A stretch of 16,373 nucleotides of DNA from Massilia sp. UBA2709. GTDB lineage: Bacteria > Pseudomonadota > Gammaproteobacteria > Burkholderiales > Burkholderiaceae_D. Shown here one piece after another: positions 8,369 to 15,182 of this stretch. How positions within the stretch are numbered: the first letter of the stretch is position 1; the number at the start of each line of letters is the position of its first letter. Under the pieces are notes generated by a model. That model worked only from the letters and a program-made list of their open reading frames with translations. It made no database searches and was not told where the DNA came from. The position numbers and the translations under genes are program-made. Location of the stretch: assembly GCA_002354135.1 (NCBI GenBank), contig DEKZ01000114.1, positions 1 through 16,373 of the forward strand, read 5' to 3'.

Positions 8369-8690
8369 TCTGCTTCTCCAAAGCTTTGATGTTGTCGCCG
8401 CTGCGCGCTACGGCTTGTGGCTTTGCGCGCCCCGGCGTTTGGTGGACAGGGTTGTCCCGTCCAGGTCCTTGGCTTCCTTGTCCCGGAAGCGTGTAACTCG
8501 TTATGGTTGCGACGGCGGTGCGTCGTGCGCTGCCGTCGGTCCTTTGCTGCCTTCTTGCGGCGTGGTGCTGGCCGCGTTATCTCTGCTCTGCTGCCGTACC
8601 GGTGGGCACGGGGCGCCCACCCTACGGTGCTGCGCATTTGTAGGGTGGGTTCTTGAACCCACGCGGTCTCACCGGTCGATTACCTACAAA
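8369..8690. other. 322-nt gap between astB and gdhB
   Basis: Holds the gdhB ribosome-binding site (GGAGAAG, 8373-8379 on the minus strand), a small dyad GGACA/TGTCC at 8444-8457, and an REP-like pair at the astB end. I find no convincing sigma-70 promoter for gdhB. A minus-strand CGTCGC at 8514-8509 resembles an ArgR half-site, but the downstream AA is at spacing 6, not 8. Frames of about 80-90 codons that cross the gap start inside the repeats and look spurious. Whether gdhB-astE is read through from astB or has its own promoter is open. Confidence 0.5.
8600..8673. repeat. REP-like palindrome cluster 3 (inverted pair)
   Basis: Copy F (8600-8627, inverted) is identical over 28 bases to copy C at 210-237. 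Copy G (8638-8673, forward) is identical over 30 bases to copy D at 2474-2503. So one copy of each flavour lies back to back with a 10-nt spacer. G begins 17 nt beyond the astB stop codon, in position to form a stable RNA hairpin at the astB 3' end. Confidence 0.8.
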
Positions 8691-10034
8691 TCAACCGAAA
8701 TCGTACAACCCCGGCAAGCCGAGAATGCGCTCCAGCGCTTCCAGCGCCGTATGGCACTCGATCGCCAGCTGCGGGTCCATCAAATCCTTCGGCTCGATGC
8801 GGTCGCGGTAATGCTTCTCGACCCACTCGACCAGCTGCGCATACAGCGCCTCGGTCATGATCACCCCGCCGTGCATGGCTGCGGCCTGCTCGTCGGTCAG
8901 GGCCACGCGCAGGCGCAGGCAGGCCGGGCCGCCGCCGTTGCGCATGCTCTGGCGCAGGTCGAATTCGATCAGCTCGTCGATCGGCCCGCCGCTGGCCACC
9001 AGGCCGCCCAGGTAGCCCGCCACCGCTTCGTTCTCGCGGCACTCGTGCGGCACCACCAGGGCCATCCTGCCGTCCGGCTTGGACAGCAGCTGGCTGTTGA
9101 ACAGGTAGCTGGCCACGGCGTCGGCCACCGGCACCTGGCCGGCATCCACGCGCACCGGCACGAACTCGAAGCCCACGCTTGATGCCGAGCGGCGCAGCGC
9201 CTCGATGGTCGCGGCCTCGTCGGCAAATGCCTGCTCGTGATAGAACAGCACGTTGCCGTTGCCGACCGCGATCACGTCGTTGTGGAACACACCCTGGTCG
9301 ATCACGTCCGGGTTCTGGGAAGCGAACACGGTGCGGCTGGGGTCGAGCCCGTGCAGGCGGGCGACCGCCTGCGAGGCTTCCAGCGTCTGGCGCGCCGGGT
9401 ATTTTTTCGGCGCCGGGGCGGAAGGATCGAACTCGACGCGGCCATACACGAAGAACTCGACGCCGGGCGCGCCGTGGTCGGCTGCAAAACGCGTGTGATT
9501 CGCCGCGCCCTCGTCGCCAAAGGCCGGGGTCGACGGCAGCGTGTCGTGCACCACGAAATGATCGTGGTTGGCGAAGATCGCGCGCAGCGTGCGGGTGGCC
9601 TGCACGTGCTCTTCCGAGCGGTGCAGCTTGTTGTTCAGGTTGGCGGCGGTGAAGTGCACGCGGCCGTCGCGGGTGTCGGCCGAGGGGCTGACCGTCGCGG
9701 CGTTGGCCGTCCACATCGGCGCGGCCGACCAGGCGCAGGACAGGATCACCGGCGCCTCGCGCCAGGCTTGCGCCAGCACGTCGGCGTCCGTTCCCGAGAA
9801 GCCCAGGCTGCGCAGCAGGCGGAAGTTCGGACGCGCCTGCGGCGGCATCACGGCCTGGGCGAAGCCGCGCGCGGCCAGCGCGCGCATCTTGGCCAGGCCC
9901 TGCAGCGCCGCCTGGCGCGGGTTCGAGGCGCTGCGCACATTGCTGAACGAGGCCACGTTGCCGAACGAGAGGCCGGCGTAGTTGTGCGATGGCCCGACCA
10001 GGCCATCGAAATTGTATTCGCGAGCGTTACGCAT
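8691..10034 (-). CDS. astB: N-succinylarginine dihydrolase
   Basis: Converts N2-succinylarginine to N2-succinylornithine, two ammonia and CO2, the second AST step. It belongs to the amidinotransferase (pentein) fold. The catalytic triad is visible: Glu175 in GDEGAANH, His251 in DQGVFHNDV and Cys372 in NGGGPACLRLR (numbered from the ATG chosen here), close to Glu174/His248/Cys365 of E. coli AstB. NLNNKLHRS and FVYGR are further family motifs. I chose the ATG at 10034 because it gives MRNAREYNFDGLVG, matching the N terminus of known AstB, and 447 residues, the E. coli length. The longer frame would need a TTG at 10049 directly abutting the astD stop. The astD-astB gap is then 15 nt with no strong Shine-Dalgarno site. 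REP-like copy G follows the stop. Confidence 0.95.
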   Translation of the reverse strand: MRNAREYNFDGLVGPSHNYAGLSFGNVASFSNVRSASNPRQAALQGLAKMRALAARGFAQAVMPPQARPNFRLLRSLGFSGTDADVLAQAWREAPVILSCAWSAAPMWTANAATVSPSADTRDGRVHFTAANLNNKLHRSEEHVQATRTLRAIFANHDHFVVHDTLPSTPAFGDEGAANHTRFAADHGAPGVEFFVYGRVEFDPSAPAPKKYPARQTLEASQAVARLHGLDPSRTVFASQNPDVIDQGVFHNDVIAVGNGNVLFYHEQAFADEAATIEALRRSASSVGFEFVPVRVDAGQVPVADAVASYLFNSQLLSKPDGRMALVVPHECRENEAVAGYLGGLVASGGPIDELIEFDLRQSMRNGGGPACLRLRVALTDEQAAAMHGGVIMTEALYAQLVEWVEKHYRDRIEPKDLMDPQLAIECHTALEALERILGLPGLYDFG

Positions 10035-10049
10035 GGATTGGAAGCTCAA

Positions 10050-11531
10050 TTAAAAGCTCAGACCAGGCGACAGCTTGGCCGGCATTTCAAGTTCGGAAGT
10101 CTCGATCGAGGCCACCGGATAGGCGCAGTAGTCCGCGGCATAATAGGCGCTTGGACGGTGGTTGCCGGACTTGCCGACGCCGCCGAACGGCGCCGAGCTG
10201 GCTGCGCCCGTGGTCGGACGGTTCCAGTTGACGATGCCGGCGCGGGCGCGCACCGCAAAGCGCTTCCACAGCTCTTCCGACGGCGACAGCAGCGCTGCGG
10301 CCAGGCCGAATTCGGTGGCGTTCGCAACCTTCAGCGCGCTGTCGAAATCCTTGACGCGGATGACCTGCAGCAGCGGGCCGAACCATTCCTCGTCCGGGAT
10401 GCCCTGCGCATCGGTGACGTCGACGATGCCGGCGGTGACGAAGCCGGCGTTCGGGTCGAGCTGGCGCATCTGCAGCAGCACCTTGCCGCCCTTCTGCGCC
10501 ATCTCGGCCTGAGCCTGCACCAGACGTGCGGCGACGGCTGCGGAGACGACCGGTCCCATGAAAGGCTGGGGATCGGCGTTCGACGGACCGACCTGCAGCT
10601 TGGCCGCGACTTCGACCAGGCGGTCGATGAAGGCCTGGCCTTCCGGCGTGTCCTGCACCACCAGGCGGCGCGCGCAGGTGCAGCGCTGGCCCGCCGAAAT
10701 GAAGGCCGACATCACGGCGTGGTGCACGGCTGCGTCGACATCCTTGGCGTTGTCACTGAGATCCCACACCACCAGCGGATTGTTGCCGCCCATTTCCAGC
10801 GCCAGCATCTTGCCCGGCTGGCCGCCGAACTGCTTGTGCAGGGCGGCGCCGGTCTGGCTGCTGCCGGTGAACAGCACGCCGTCGATCAGGGGATTCGCGC
10901 CCAGCGCGATGCCGGTGTTGCGGCCGCCGTTCACCAGGTTCAGCACGCCTTTCGGCAGGCCGGCCTTTTCCCACAGCTGCACGGTTTTCACGGCCGTGCG
11001 CGGAGCGTACTCGCTGGGCTTGAACACGATGGTGTTCCCGGCGATCAGGGCCGGCACGATGTGGCCGTTCGGCAGGTGGCCGGGGAAGTTGTACGGGCCG
11101 TAGACGGCGAACACGCCGTGCGGGCGGTGGCGCAGCACGGCATTGCCGTCGGCGACCTTGGTATTGCTTTCGCCGGTGCGCGCGCCATAGGACTGGACCG
11201 AGATATCGATCTTGTTGGCCATGGTCGCCACTTCCGTGCGCGCTTCCCACAGCGGCTTGCCCACTTCCTCGGCGATGATAGCGGCCAGTTCCTCGGCGTG
11301 TTCCTTCAGCAGGTCGCGGAAACGCGTGCAGATGGCGATGCGTTCGTCGAGCGAGGTCAGCGCCCATTCCTCGAACTTGTCGCGCGCGGCCTGCGCGGCG
11401 CGGGCCACGTCCTCGGCCGTCGATTCATTGCTGCTCCAGGTCTGGCGGCCGGTGGACGGATCGACCGTGACCAGTTCCGCGCCGCTGCCGACGAGCCATG
11501 CGCCGTTGATGTAGTTCGACAGGTTAGCCAT
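10050..11531 (-). CDS. astD: N-succinylglutamate 5-semialdehyde dehydrogenase
   Basis: A 493-residue aldehyde dehydrogenase oxidising N-succinylglutamate semialdehyde to N-succinylglutamate with NAD, the fourth AST step. ALDH landmarks are in order: GPYNFP with the oxyanion Asn148, FKPSE with cofactor-binding Lys171, FTGSSQTG (221-228) at the Rossmann turn, LEMGGNNP with the general base Glu246, GQRCTCARR with catalytic nucleophile Cys284, and EEWFGPLLQV. The N-terminal YINGAW and the C-terminal PFGGVGKSGNHRPSAYYAADYC fit AstD rather than generic ALDHs. The start codon overlaps the end of aruG (ATGGCTAA, 8 nt), a standard translational-coupling arrangement. The preceding gene therefore sets its translation rate, and no separate promoter is expected. 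Confidence 0.96.
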   Translation of the reverse strand: MANLSNYINGAWLVGSGAELVTVDPSTGRQTWSSNESTAEDVARAAQAARDKFEEWALTSLDERIAICTRFRDLLKEHAEELAAIIAEEVGKPLWEARTEVATMANKIDISVQSYGARTGESNTKVADGNAVLRHRPHGVFAVYGPYNFPGHLPNGHIVPALIAGNTIVFKPSEYAPRTAVKTVQLWEKAGLPKGVLNLVNGGRNTGIALGANPLIDGVLFTGSSQTGAALHKQFGGQPGKMLALEMGGNNPLVVWDLSDNAKDVDAAVHHAVMSAFISAGQRCTCARRLVVQDTPEGQAFIDRLVEVAAKLQVGPSNADPQPFMGPVVSAAVAARLVQAQAEMAQKGGKVLLQMRQLDPNAGFVTAGIVDVTDAQGIPDEEWFGPLLQVIRVKDFDSALKVANATEFGLAAALLSPSEELWKRFAVRARAGIVNWNRPTTGAASSAPFGGVGKSGNHRPSAYYAADYCAYPVASIETSELEMPAKLSPGLSF

Positions 11532-12555
11532 TGTTCTTCCTTACGTTGAGTGACAGCGTGCGCACCGTGTCGCCCGCCTGGCAATGCAGCAGCGCCAGCT
11601 CCTGCGCCGACAGCGCGACCTGCGCGCCCTCGATCGTGGTCTGGGCCAGCACCATCCGGAAATCGTGCAGCTTCGTGTTCGACACCAGCAGGCACTCGGT
11701 CTCGCCTTCGGGACGTCCTTCGGCGGCCACGCGCAGCACGCTGTCGCGCACCGAGCGCAGGTCCGACACGCGGCCCTGCAGCACCGGGCCGGCATCGAAA
11801 ATGTCGACGTAGCCGTCGTAGTGCATGCCCTCCTGCTCGAGCAGCTTGCGCGCCGGCAGCGTGGAGCGGTGCACCTGGCCGATCACCTCGCGCGCCGACT
11901 GCGGCAGGTAATCGACGTACAAGGGCTGGCGCGGCATCAGTTCGGCGATGAAGGATTTCTTGCCCATCGCGGTCAGGCCGTCGACGTGGTTGAAATCCAT
12001 CTTGAAGAAGTGGCGGCCCAGGCCTTCGTAGAAGGGGCTGGTGCCGTCTTCCAGCAGGTAGCCGCGCATCTCGGCGATGATCTTCTCGGTGAACAGCTGC
12101 TGGAACTGGGCGATGAAGAGGAAGCGGCTTTTCGAGAGCCACTTGCCGTTGTAGCCGACGCGGTAGTCCGGCTGCAGGAACAGCGAGCACAGCTCGGTGG
12201 CGCCGGTGAGATCGTTCGACAGGTACAGGGTCTCCATGCGCGTGAACACGTTCAGTTCGCGGCTGGAGTGCACCAGGGTGCCGATGCGGTAGTTATAGAA
12301 GGGCTCGGTGAGGCCGACCGCGGCCTTGATCGCGCAGACGCCGGCCAGGCGGCCATTCTCGGTGTCCTCGAGCACGAACATGTAGTCGCGCTCGTGCGGC
12401 GGGTTCGTCTCGGCAAAGGAGGCGACGGCGCATTCGACGCGGTCGCCCAGCATCTTGCGGTCGGGTTTCAGGGTGGTCATGCCGCCGCCGACCTGGGTGG
12501 ACAGGTCGATCAGGGCGTCGAGGTCCGATGCGGCGATGGAACGAATGACGAGCAT
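11524..12555 (-). CDS. aruG: Arginine N-succinyltransferase, beta subunit
   Basis: One half of the first AST enzyme, transferring succinyl from succinyl-CoA to the alpha-amino group of arginine. It has 343 residues and the AstA family fold, a doubled GNAT-like acyltransferase. It starts MLVIRSIAASDLDALIDLS and keeps GGGMTTL (23-29), FVLEDTENGRLAGVCAI, YNYRIGTLVHSSRELNV (87-103), SKSRFLFIA, FIAELMPRQPLYV (202-214), IGQVH and DIFDAGP (251-257). It resembles E. coli AstA more than its partner does, so it is called AruG. A GAGAGG site sits in the 10-nt gap after the aruF stop, 4 nt before the ATG. The stop lies inside the start of astD. Confidence 0.95.
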   Translation of the reverse strand: MLVIRSIAASDLDALIDLSTQVGGGMTTLKPDRKMLGDRVECAVASFAETNPPHERDYMFVLEDTENGRLAGVCAIKAAVGLTEPFYNYRIGTLVHSSRELNVFTRMETLYLSNDLTGATELCSLFLQPDYRVGYNGKWLSKSRFLFIAQFQQLFTEKIIAEMRGYLLEDGTSPFYEGLGRHFFKMDFNHVDGLTAMGKKSFIAELMPRQPLYVDYLPQSAREVIGQVHRSTLPARKLLEQEGMHYDGYVDIFDAGPVLQGRVSDLRSVRDSVLRVAAEGRPEGETECLLVSNTKLHDFRMVLAQTTIEGAQVALSAQELALLHCQAGDTVRTLSLNVRKNNG

Positions 12556-12565
12556 GGTGCCTCTC

Positions 12566-13588
12566 TCAGAGTCTGACGCAGATGACGGAGTCGCCCGGCG
12601 CCACGCCCAGCGCCTGCTGGGCCTCCACCGGCAGGCAGATGGCGTCGGAGGTGTCGCAGGGTGGGCACGCCACGGTGACGGCGCGGAAGCGCTCGGCGCT
12701 GGTGGCGACCGCGTAGGTGACGGTGGCGCCGGTGTCGTTCGACGTGGTCTCGACGCGGCGGTGTTGCGAGCCGCAGAAGGAGCGCAGCGACAGTTTATGG
12801 GCCGCCAGGATCGGGCCGCCGTCGAAGATGTCGACGTATTCGTCGGCCTCGAAGCCCTCTTCGGTCAGCAGCTTGAAGGCCAGCTGGCCGCTCGGGTGGA
12901 TCTGGCCCATCGCCGCCTGGGCGTCGCCCGGCAGCAGCGGCACGTAGACCGGATAGTGCGGCATCAGCTCGACGATCAGGGTGCGGTTGCGCGCGCCGCC
13001 GATGATGCGCTCGGCCTCGAGGAAGTCCATCTTGAAGAACTTGCGGCCGAGGGCATTCCAGAACGGCGACTGGCCTTCGCTGTCGGTCACGCCGGCCAGC
13101 GGCACGAAGAAGCGGTCGCCGAAGCGGTGCGGCGCCAGCGCCGCGAACAGCAGGCGCGCGCGCGACAGCAGCGCCGCTTCGATGCCGGCGTGCTCGCGGT
13201 CGCGCAGGTTGAAGCCGGCCAGCTGCGAGCAGGCGGTCAGTTCGGAACACAGCGTCAGCGCATGCACGCTGTGGGAGATGTTCAGGTCGCGCGAGACCTG
13301 CTGGATAACGTCGTTGCGGAACGCGAAATAGGTACCGTTCGATCCGGCCGAGGCGTGCACGGCGGCCGTGCCGACGACTTCGCGGCTGGCCGTATTTTCG
13401 AGCACGAACAGGTAGGACTCTTCGCTGGGGATATCGACCTGCGCCGCGAAGGAAGCGATCGAACGCTCGACAAAGGCGGTGATCGCCTCGCGCGTGCGCG
13501 GCAGCGTGTGCACTCCCGGCGTCGACACGGCGGCCAGGCTCTCCAGCGCGCCGATATCCGACAGTTCTACCGGACGGACAACATACAT
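12566..13588 (-). CDS. aruF: Arginine/ornithine N-succinyltransferase, alpha subunit
   Basis: Paralogue and presumed partner of AruG; in pseudomonads AruF and AruG form a heteromeric succinyltransferase that also accepts ornithine. It has 340 residues from the start used here. Motifs include MYVVRPVELSDIGALE, EESYLFVLEN (56-65), GQSPFWNALGRKFFKMDF (172-189), ELMPHYPVYVPLLP (207-220), MGQIHP and YVDIFDGGP (251-259). The ATG at 13588 has GGGAG 5 nt upstream. An in-frame ATG at 13651 would add 21 residues, but it lies in the intercistronic hairpin and gives a non-homologous N terminus. One oddity is a Cys-rich stretch, CPPCDTSDAIC (308-318), near the C terminus, where AruF sequences vary. The gene is separated from astC by 84 nt and from aruG by 10 nt. 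Confidence 0.94.
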   Translation of the reverse strand: MYVVRPVELSDIGALESLAAVSTPGVHTLPRTREAITAFVERSIASFAAQVDIPSEESYLFVLENTASREVVGTAAVHASAGSNGTYFAFRNDVIQQVSRDLNISHSVHALTLCSELTACSQLAGFNLRDREHAGIEAALLSRARLLFAALAPHRFGDRFFVPLAGVTDSEGQSPFWNALGRKFFKMDFLEAERIIGGARNRTLIVELMPHYPVYVPLLPGDAQAAMGQIHPSGQLAFKLLTEEGFEADEYVDIFDGGPILAAHKLSLRSFCGSQHRRVETTSNDTGATVTYAVATSAERFRAVTVACPPCDTSDAICLPVEAQQALGVAPGDSVICVRL

Positions 13589-13624
13589 GTGAACTCCCAA
13601 AAAGACCTCGGTACGACGAACGAA

Positions 13625-13653
13625 CCACGGCCCGCGCAATCGGCGGGCCATGG
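13625..13653 (-). other. Strong hairpin in the astC-aruF intercistronic gap
   Basis: In minus-strand RNA an 11-bp stem forms, CCAUGGCCCGC with GCGGGCCGUGG, around a 7-nt loop. One pair is G-U; on the plus strand the same pair would be a C-A mismatch, so the structure favours the mRNA strand. It starts 19 nt after the astC stop and 36 nt before the aruF start. No U-run follows, so it is more likely an RNA-processing, stability or partial-attenuation element than a full terminator. Confidence 0.65.
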
Positions 13654-13672
13654 GTGCTGCGGTCTGCGCGGA

Positions 13673-14914
13673 TCAGGCGGCCAGGAATTCCTCGACCGCG
13701 GCGCGCAGGATGCGGTCGGCTTCCGCGATCTGTTCGTCCGACACGATCAGCGCCGGCGCCATGCGTACCACGTCCATGCCGGCCACCAGCAGCATCAGGC
13801 CCATCTTCTCGGCCACCTTGGTCAGGTCCTTGGCGCGGCCCTTGTAGCCTTCCGCCATCGGCAGGCCGATCAGGAGGCCCATGCCGCGTGCCTTGCCGAA
13901 CAGTTGCGGATAGTCGGCGCTCAGCTTGTCGAGGTTGGCGAAGATCTTGGCGCTGGCTTCCTTCACGCGCGCCAGGAAGGCCGGCTGGTTGATGGTCTCG
14001 ATCACGTTCAGCGCGACGGTCGCGGCCAGCGGGTTGCCGCCGTAGGTGGTGCCGTGCGAGCCGACGTTGAAGTGCTGGGCGATCTCGTTCGTGGTCAGCA
14101 TCGCGCCGATCGGGTAGCCGTTGCCCAGTGCCTTGGCGCTGGTGAGGATGTCCGGGGTGACGCCGACGTCCATGTAGGCGTACAGCGAACCGGTACGGCC
14201 CACGCCCGACTGCACTTCGTCGAAGATCAGCAGCGCGCCGGTCTTGTCGCACAGCTCGCGCAGGGCCTGCAGGTATTCCTTGTTACCCGGGATCACGCCG
14301 CCCTCGCCCTGGATCGGCTCGACGATCACGGCCGCGACGTCGTCGAGAATCGCAGCGCGCGCCGCTTCGATGTCGTTGTAGGCGATGTGGTTGATTTCCT
14401 GCGGCAGCGGCTCGAAGCCTTCGGTGTACTTCGGCTGGCCGCCCACCGAGACGGTGAACAGGGTGCGGCCGTGGAAGGACGACAGGCAGGAGATGATGCG
14501 CGACTTGTGCGGGCCAAACTTGGTGTGCGCGTACTTGCGGGCCAGTTTCAGGGCTGCCTCGTTCGCTTCCGCGCCCGAGTTGCAGAAGAAGGCACGGTCG
14601 GCGAAGGTGGCTTCGGTCAGCGCCAGCGCCAGGCGCAGGACCGGCTCGTTGGTGTAGCCGTTACCGAGGTGCCACAGGGTGTTCAATTGCTTGGTCAGCG
14701 CGTCGACCAGCACCGGGTTGGCGTGACCCAGGCTCGAGACCGCGATACCGGAGGTGAAGTCGAGGTAGTGCTTGCCTTCCTGGTCCCACACGTCCAGGCC
14801 CGAAGCGCGCACCGGCACCATGCCGGCCGGGGCGTAGGTCGGGACGAGGACTTCGTCGAAGGTCTGCCGAGTGACAGGCCGCGTTGTGACACCCGAATCA
14901 AGCTTTGCGTTCAT
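13673..14914 (-). CDS. astC: Succinylornithine transaminase
   Basis: A 413-residue class III PLP aminotransferase for the third AST step: N-succinylornithine plus 2-oxoglutarate gives N-succinylglutamate semialdehyde plus glutamate. NSGAEANE (112-119) binds PLP phosphate, SSFHGRT (145-151) stacks on the ring, VEPIQGEGG (198-206) and FDEVQSG (231-237, PLP-binding Asp232) follow, and the Schiff-base lysine is Lys261 in SAKALGNGYPIGAM. Sequence alone does not separate AstC from acetylornithine aminotransferase ArgD (the two share activity in E. coli); the operon decides. This is the first gene of the operon. Its ATG has GAGG 8 nt upstream, and the promoter region with a candidate ArgR site lies just beyond. 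Confidence 0.95.
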   Translation of the reverse strand: MNAKLDSGVTTRPVTRQTFDEVLVPTYAPAGMVPVRASGLDVWDQEGKHYLDFTSGIAVSSLGHANPVLVDALTKQLNTLWHLGNGYTNEPVLRLALALTEATFADRAFFCNSGAEANEAALKLARKYAHTKFGPHKSRIISCLSSFHGRTLFTVSVGGQPKYTEGFEPLPQEINHIAYNDIEAARAAILDDVAAVIVEPIQGEGGVIPGNKEYLQALRELCDKTGALLIFDEVQSGVGRTGSLYAYMDVGVTPDILTSAKALGNGYPIGAMLTTNEIAQHFNVGSHGTTYGGNPLAATVALNVIETINQPAFLARVKEASAKIFANLDKLSADYPQLFGKARGMGLLIGLPMAEGYKGRAKDLTKVAEKMGLMLLVAGMDVVRMAPALIVSDEQIAEADRILRAAVEEFLAA

Positions 14915-14974
14915 GACTTTTTCCTCATCCTTTGAAGTGACAGGCGCGCCTGGAGACGGGCGCCGAACCTAGCC

Positions 14975-14980
14975 ATTATA
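14975..14980 (-). promoter_or_regulatory. Candidate -10 element of the astC operon promoter
   Basis: A perfect TATAAT on the minus strand, 60 nt before the astC ATG, in otherwise GC-rich sequence. No TTGACA-like hexamer lies 16-18 nt upstream; TTGCCA is only 11 nt away. A good -10 without a -35 is typical of activator-dependent sigma-70 promoters, which fits ArgR-type control. Confidence 0.6.
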
Positions 14981-14993
14981 GGAAGACGGGGTG

Positions 14994-15017
14994 GCAAGTT
15001 CTTGCAGAAGTGCGACG
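14994..15017 (-). promoter_or_regulatory. Candidate ArgR site with a dyad over the -35 position of the astC promoter
   Basis: On the minus strand, CGTCGC (15017-15012) is followed after exactly 8 nt by AA (15003-15002). This matches the half-site TGTCGC-N8-AA described for Pseudomonas aeruginosa ArgR in seven of eight fixed positions. Overlapping it is a perfect dyad, GCAAG-TT-CTTGC (14994-15005), covering the place where the -35 hexamer would sit for a 17-nt spacer. A second direct half-site 21 nt away is poor on either side. GC-rich DNA makes CGTCGC common, so the position is the stronger evidence. Confidence 0.45.
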
Positions 15018-15096
15018 GGGATTTTCATTTTTGACCGGGGTTGGTTCGCTTCAGAAAGTGCCACCAGACATGGTCAAAACTCTGATTCGTCGCACT
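15009..15096. repeat. Imperfect 88-bp inverted repeat between astC and the plus-strand gene
   Basis: AGTGCGACG (15009-15017) pairs with CGTCGCACT (15088-15096), and TTTTGACC (15029-15036) pairs with GGTCAAAA (15072-15079). Both pairs are perfect and centre within 2 nt of each other near 15053. Further inside, TGGT recurs at the same offset from GACC in both arms. Reading outward from the CGTCGCACT arms, TATAAT lies 28 nt away on the left and CATAAA 26 nt away on the right, so the two sides look like mirror-image promoters. Confidence 0.55.
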
Positions 15097-15182
15097 ATTA
15101 CTGATTACAACCTTTGCAGTTGCATAAAACTCATTGTCAAGATAGCATCTAGTTTATGTTCGACAATGTTAAGCTTGCATGT

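Noticed and set aside
3191..8389. A 1732-codon open frame on the plus strand opposite gdhB, and similar long ones at 9237-11549 and 12455-14935
   Set aside because: They mirror well-recognised minus-strand enzymes. Their His/Gln/Arg/Val-rich composition is what GC-rich third positions produce on the opposite strand, and no family motifs are seen.
8365..8637. 90-codon minus-strand frame between astB and gdhB
   Set aside because: It begins inside REP-like copy F, overlaps the gdhB start, and is Arg/Ala/Pro-rich with no motif.
12655..12668. REP-like core (12 of 13 bases of GTAGGGTGGGCAC) inside aruF, giving a CPPC motif
   Set aside because: The protein keeps about the normal family length here and no palindrome partner or head/tail is present, so a chance match is more likely than an inserted repeat.
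13589..13651. Upstream in-frame ATG for aruF
   Set aside because: It lies in the intercistronic hairpin; the ATG at 13588 has GGGAG at proper spacing and gives the family N terminus.
14992..15006. Sigma-54-like TGGCA-N5-TTGCA on the plus strand upstream of astC
   Set aside because: GG to GC spacing is 9 nt instead of the required 10, and it points away from astC. It is better explained as the GCAAG/CTTGC dyad.
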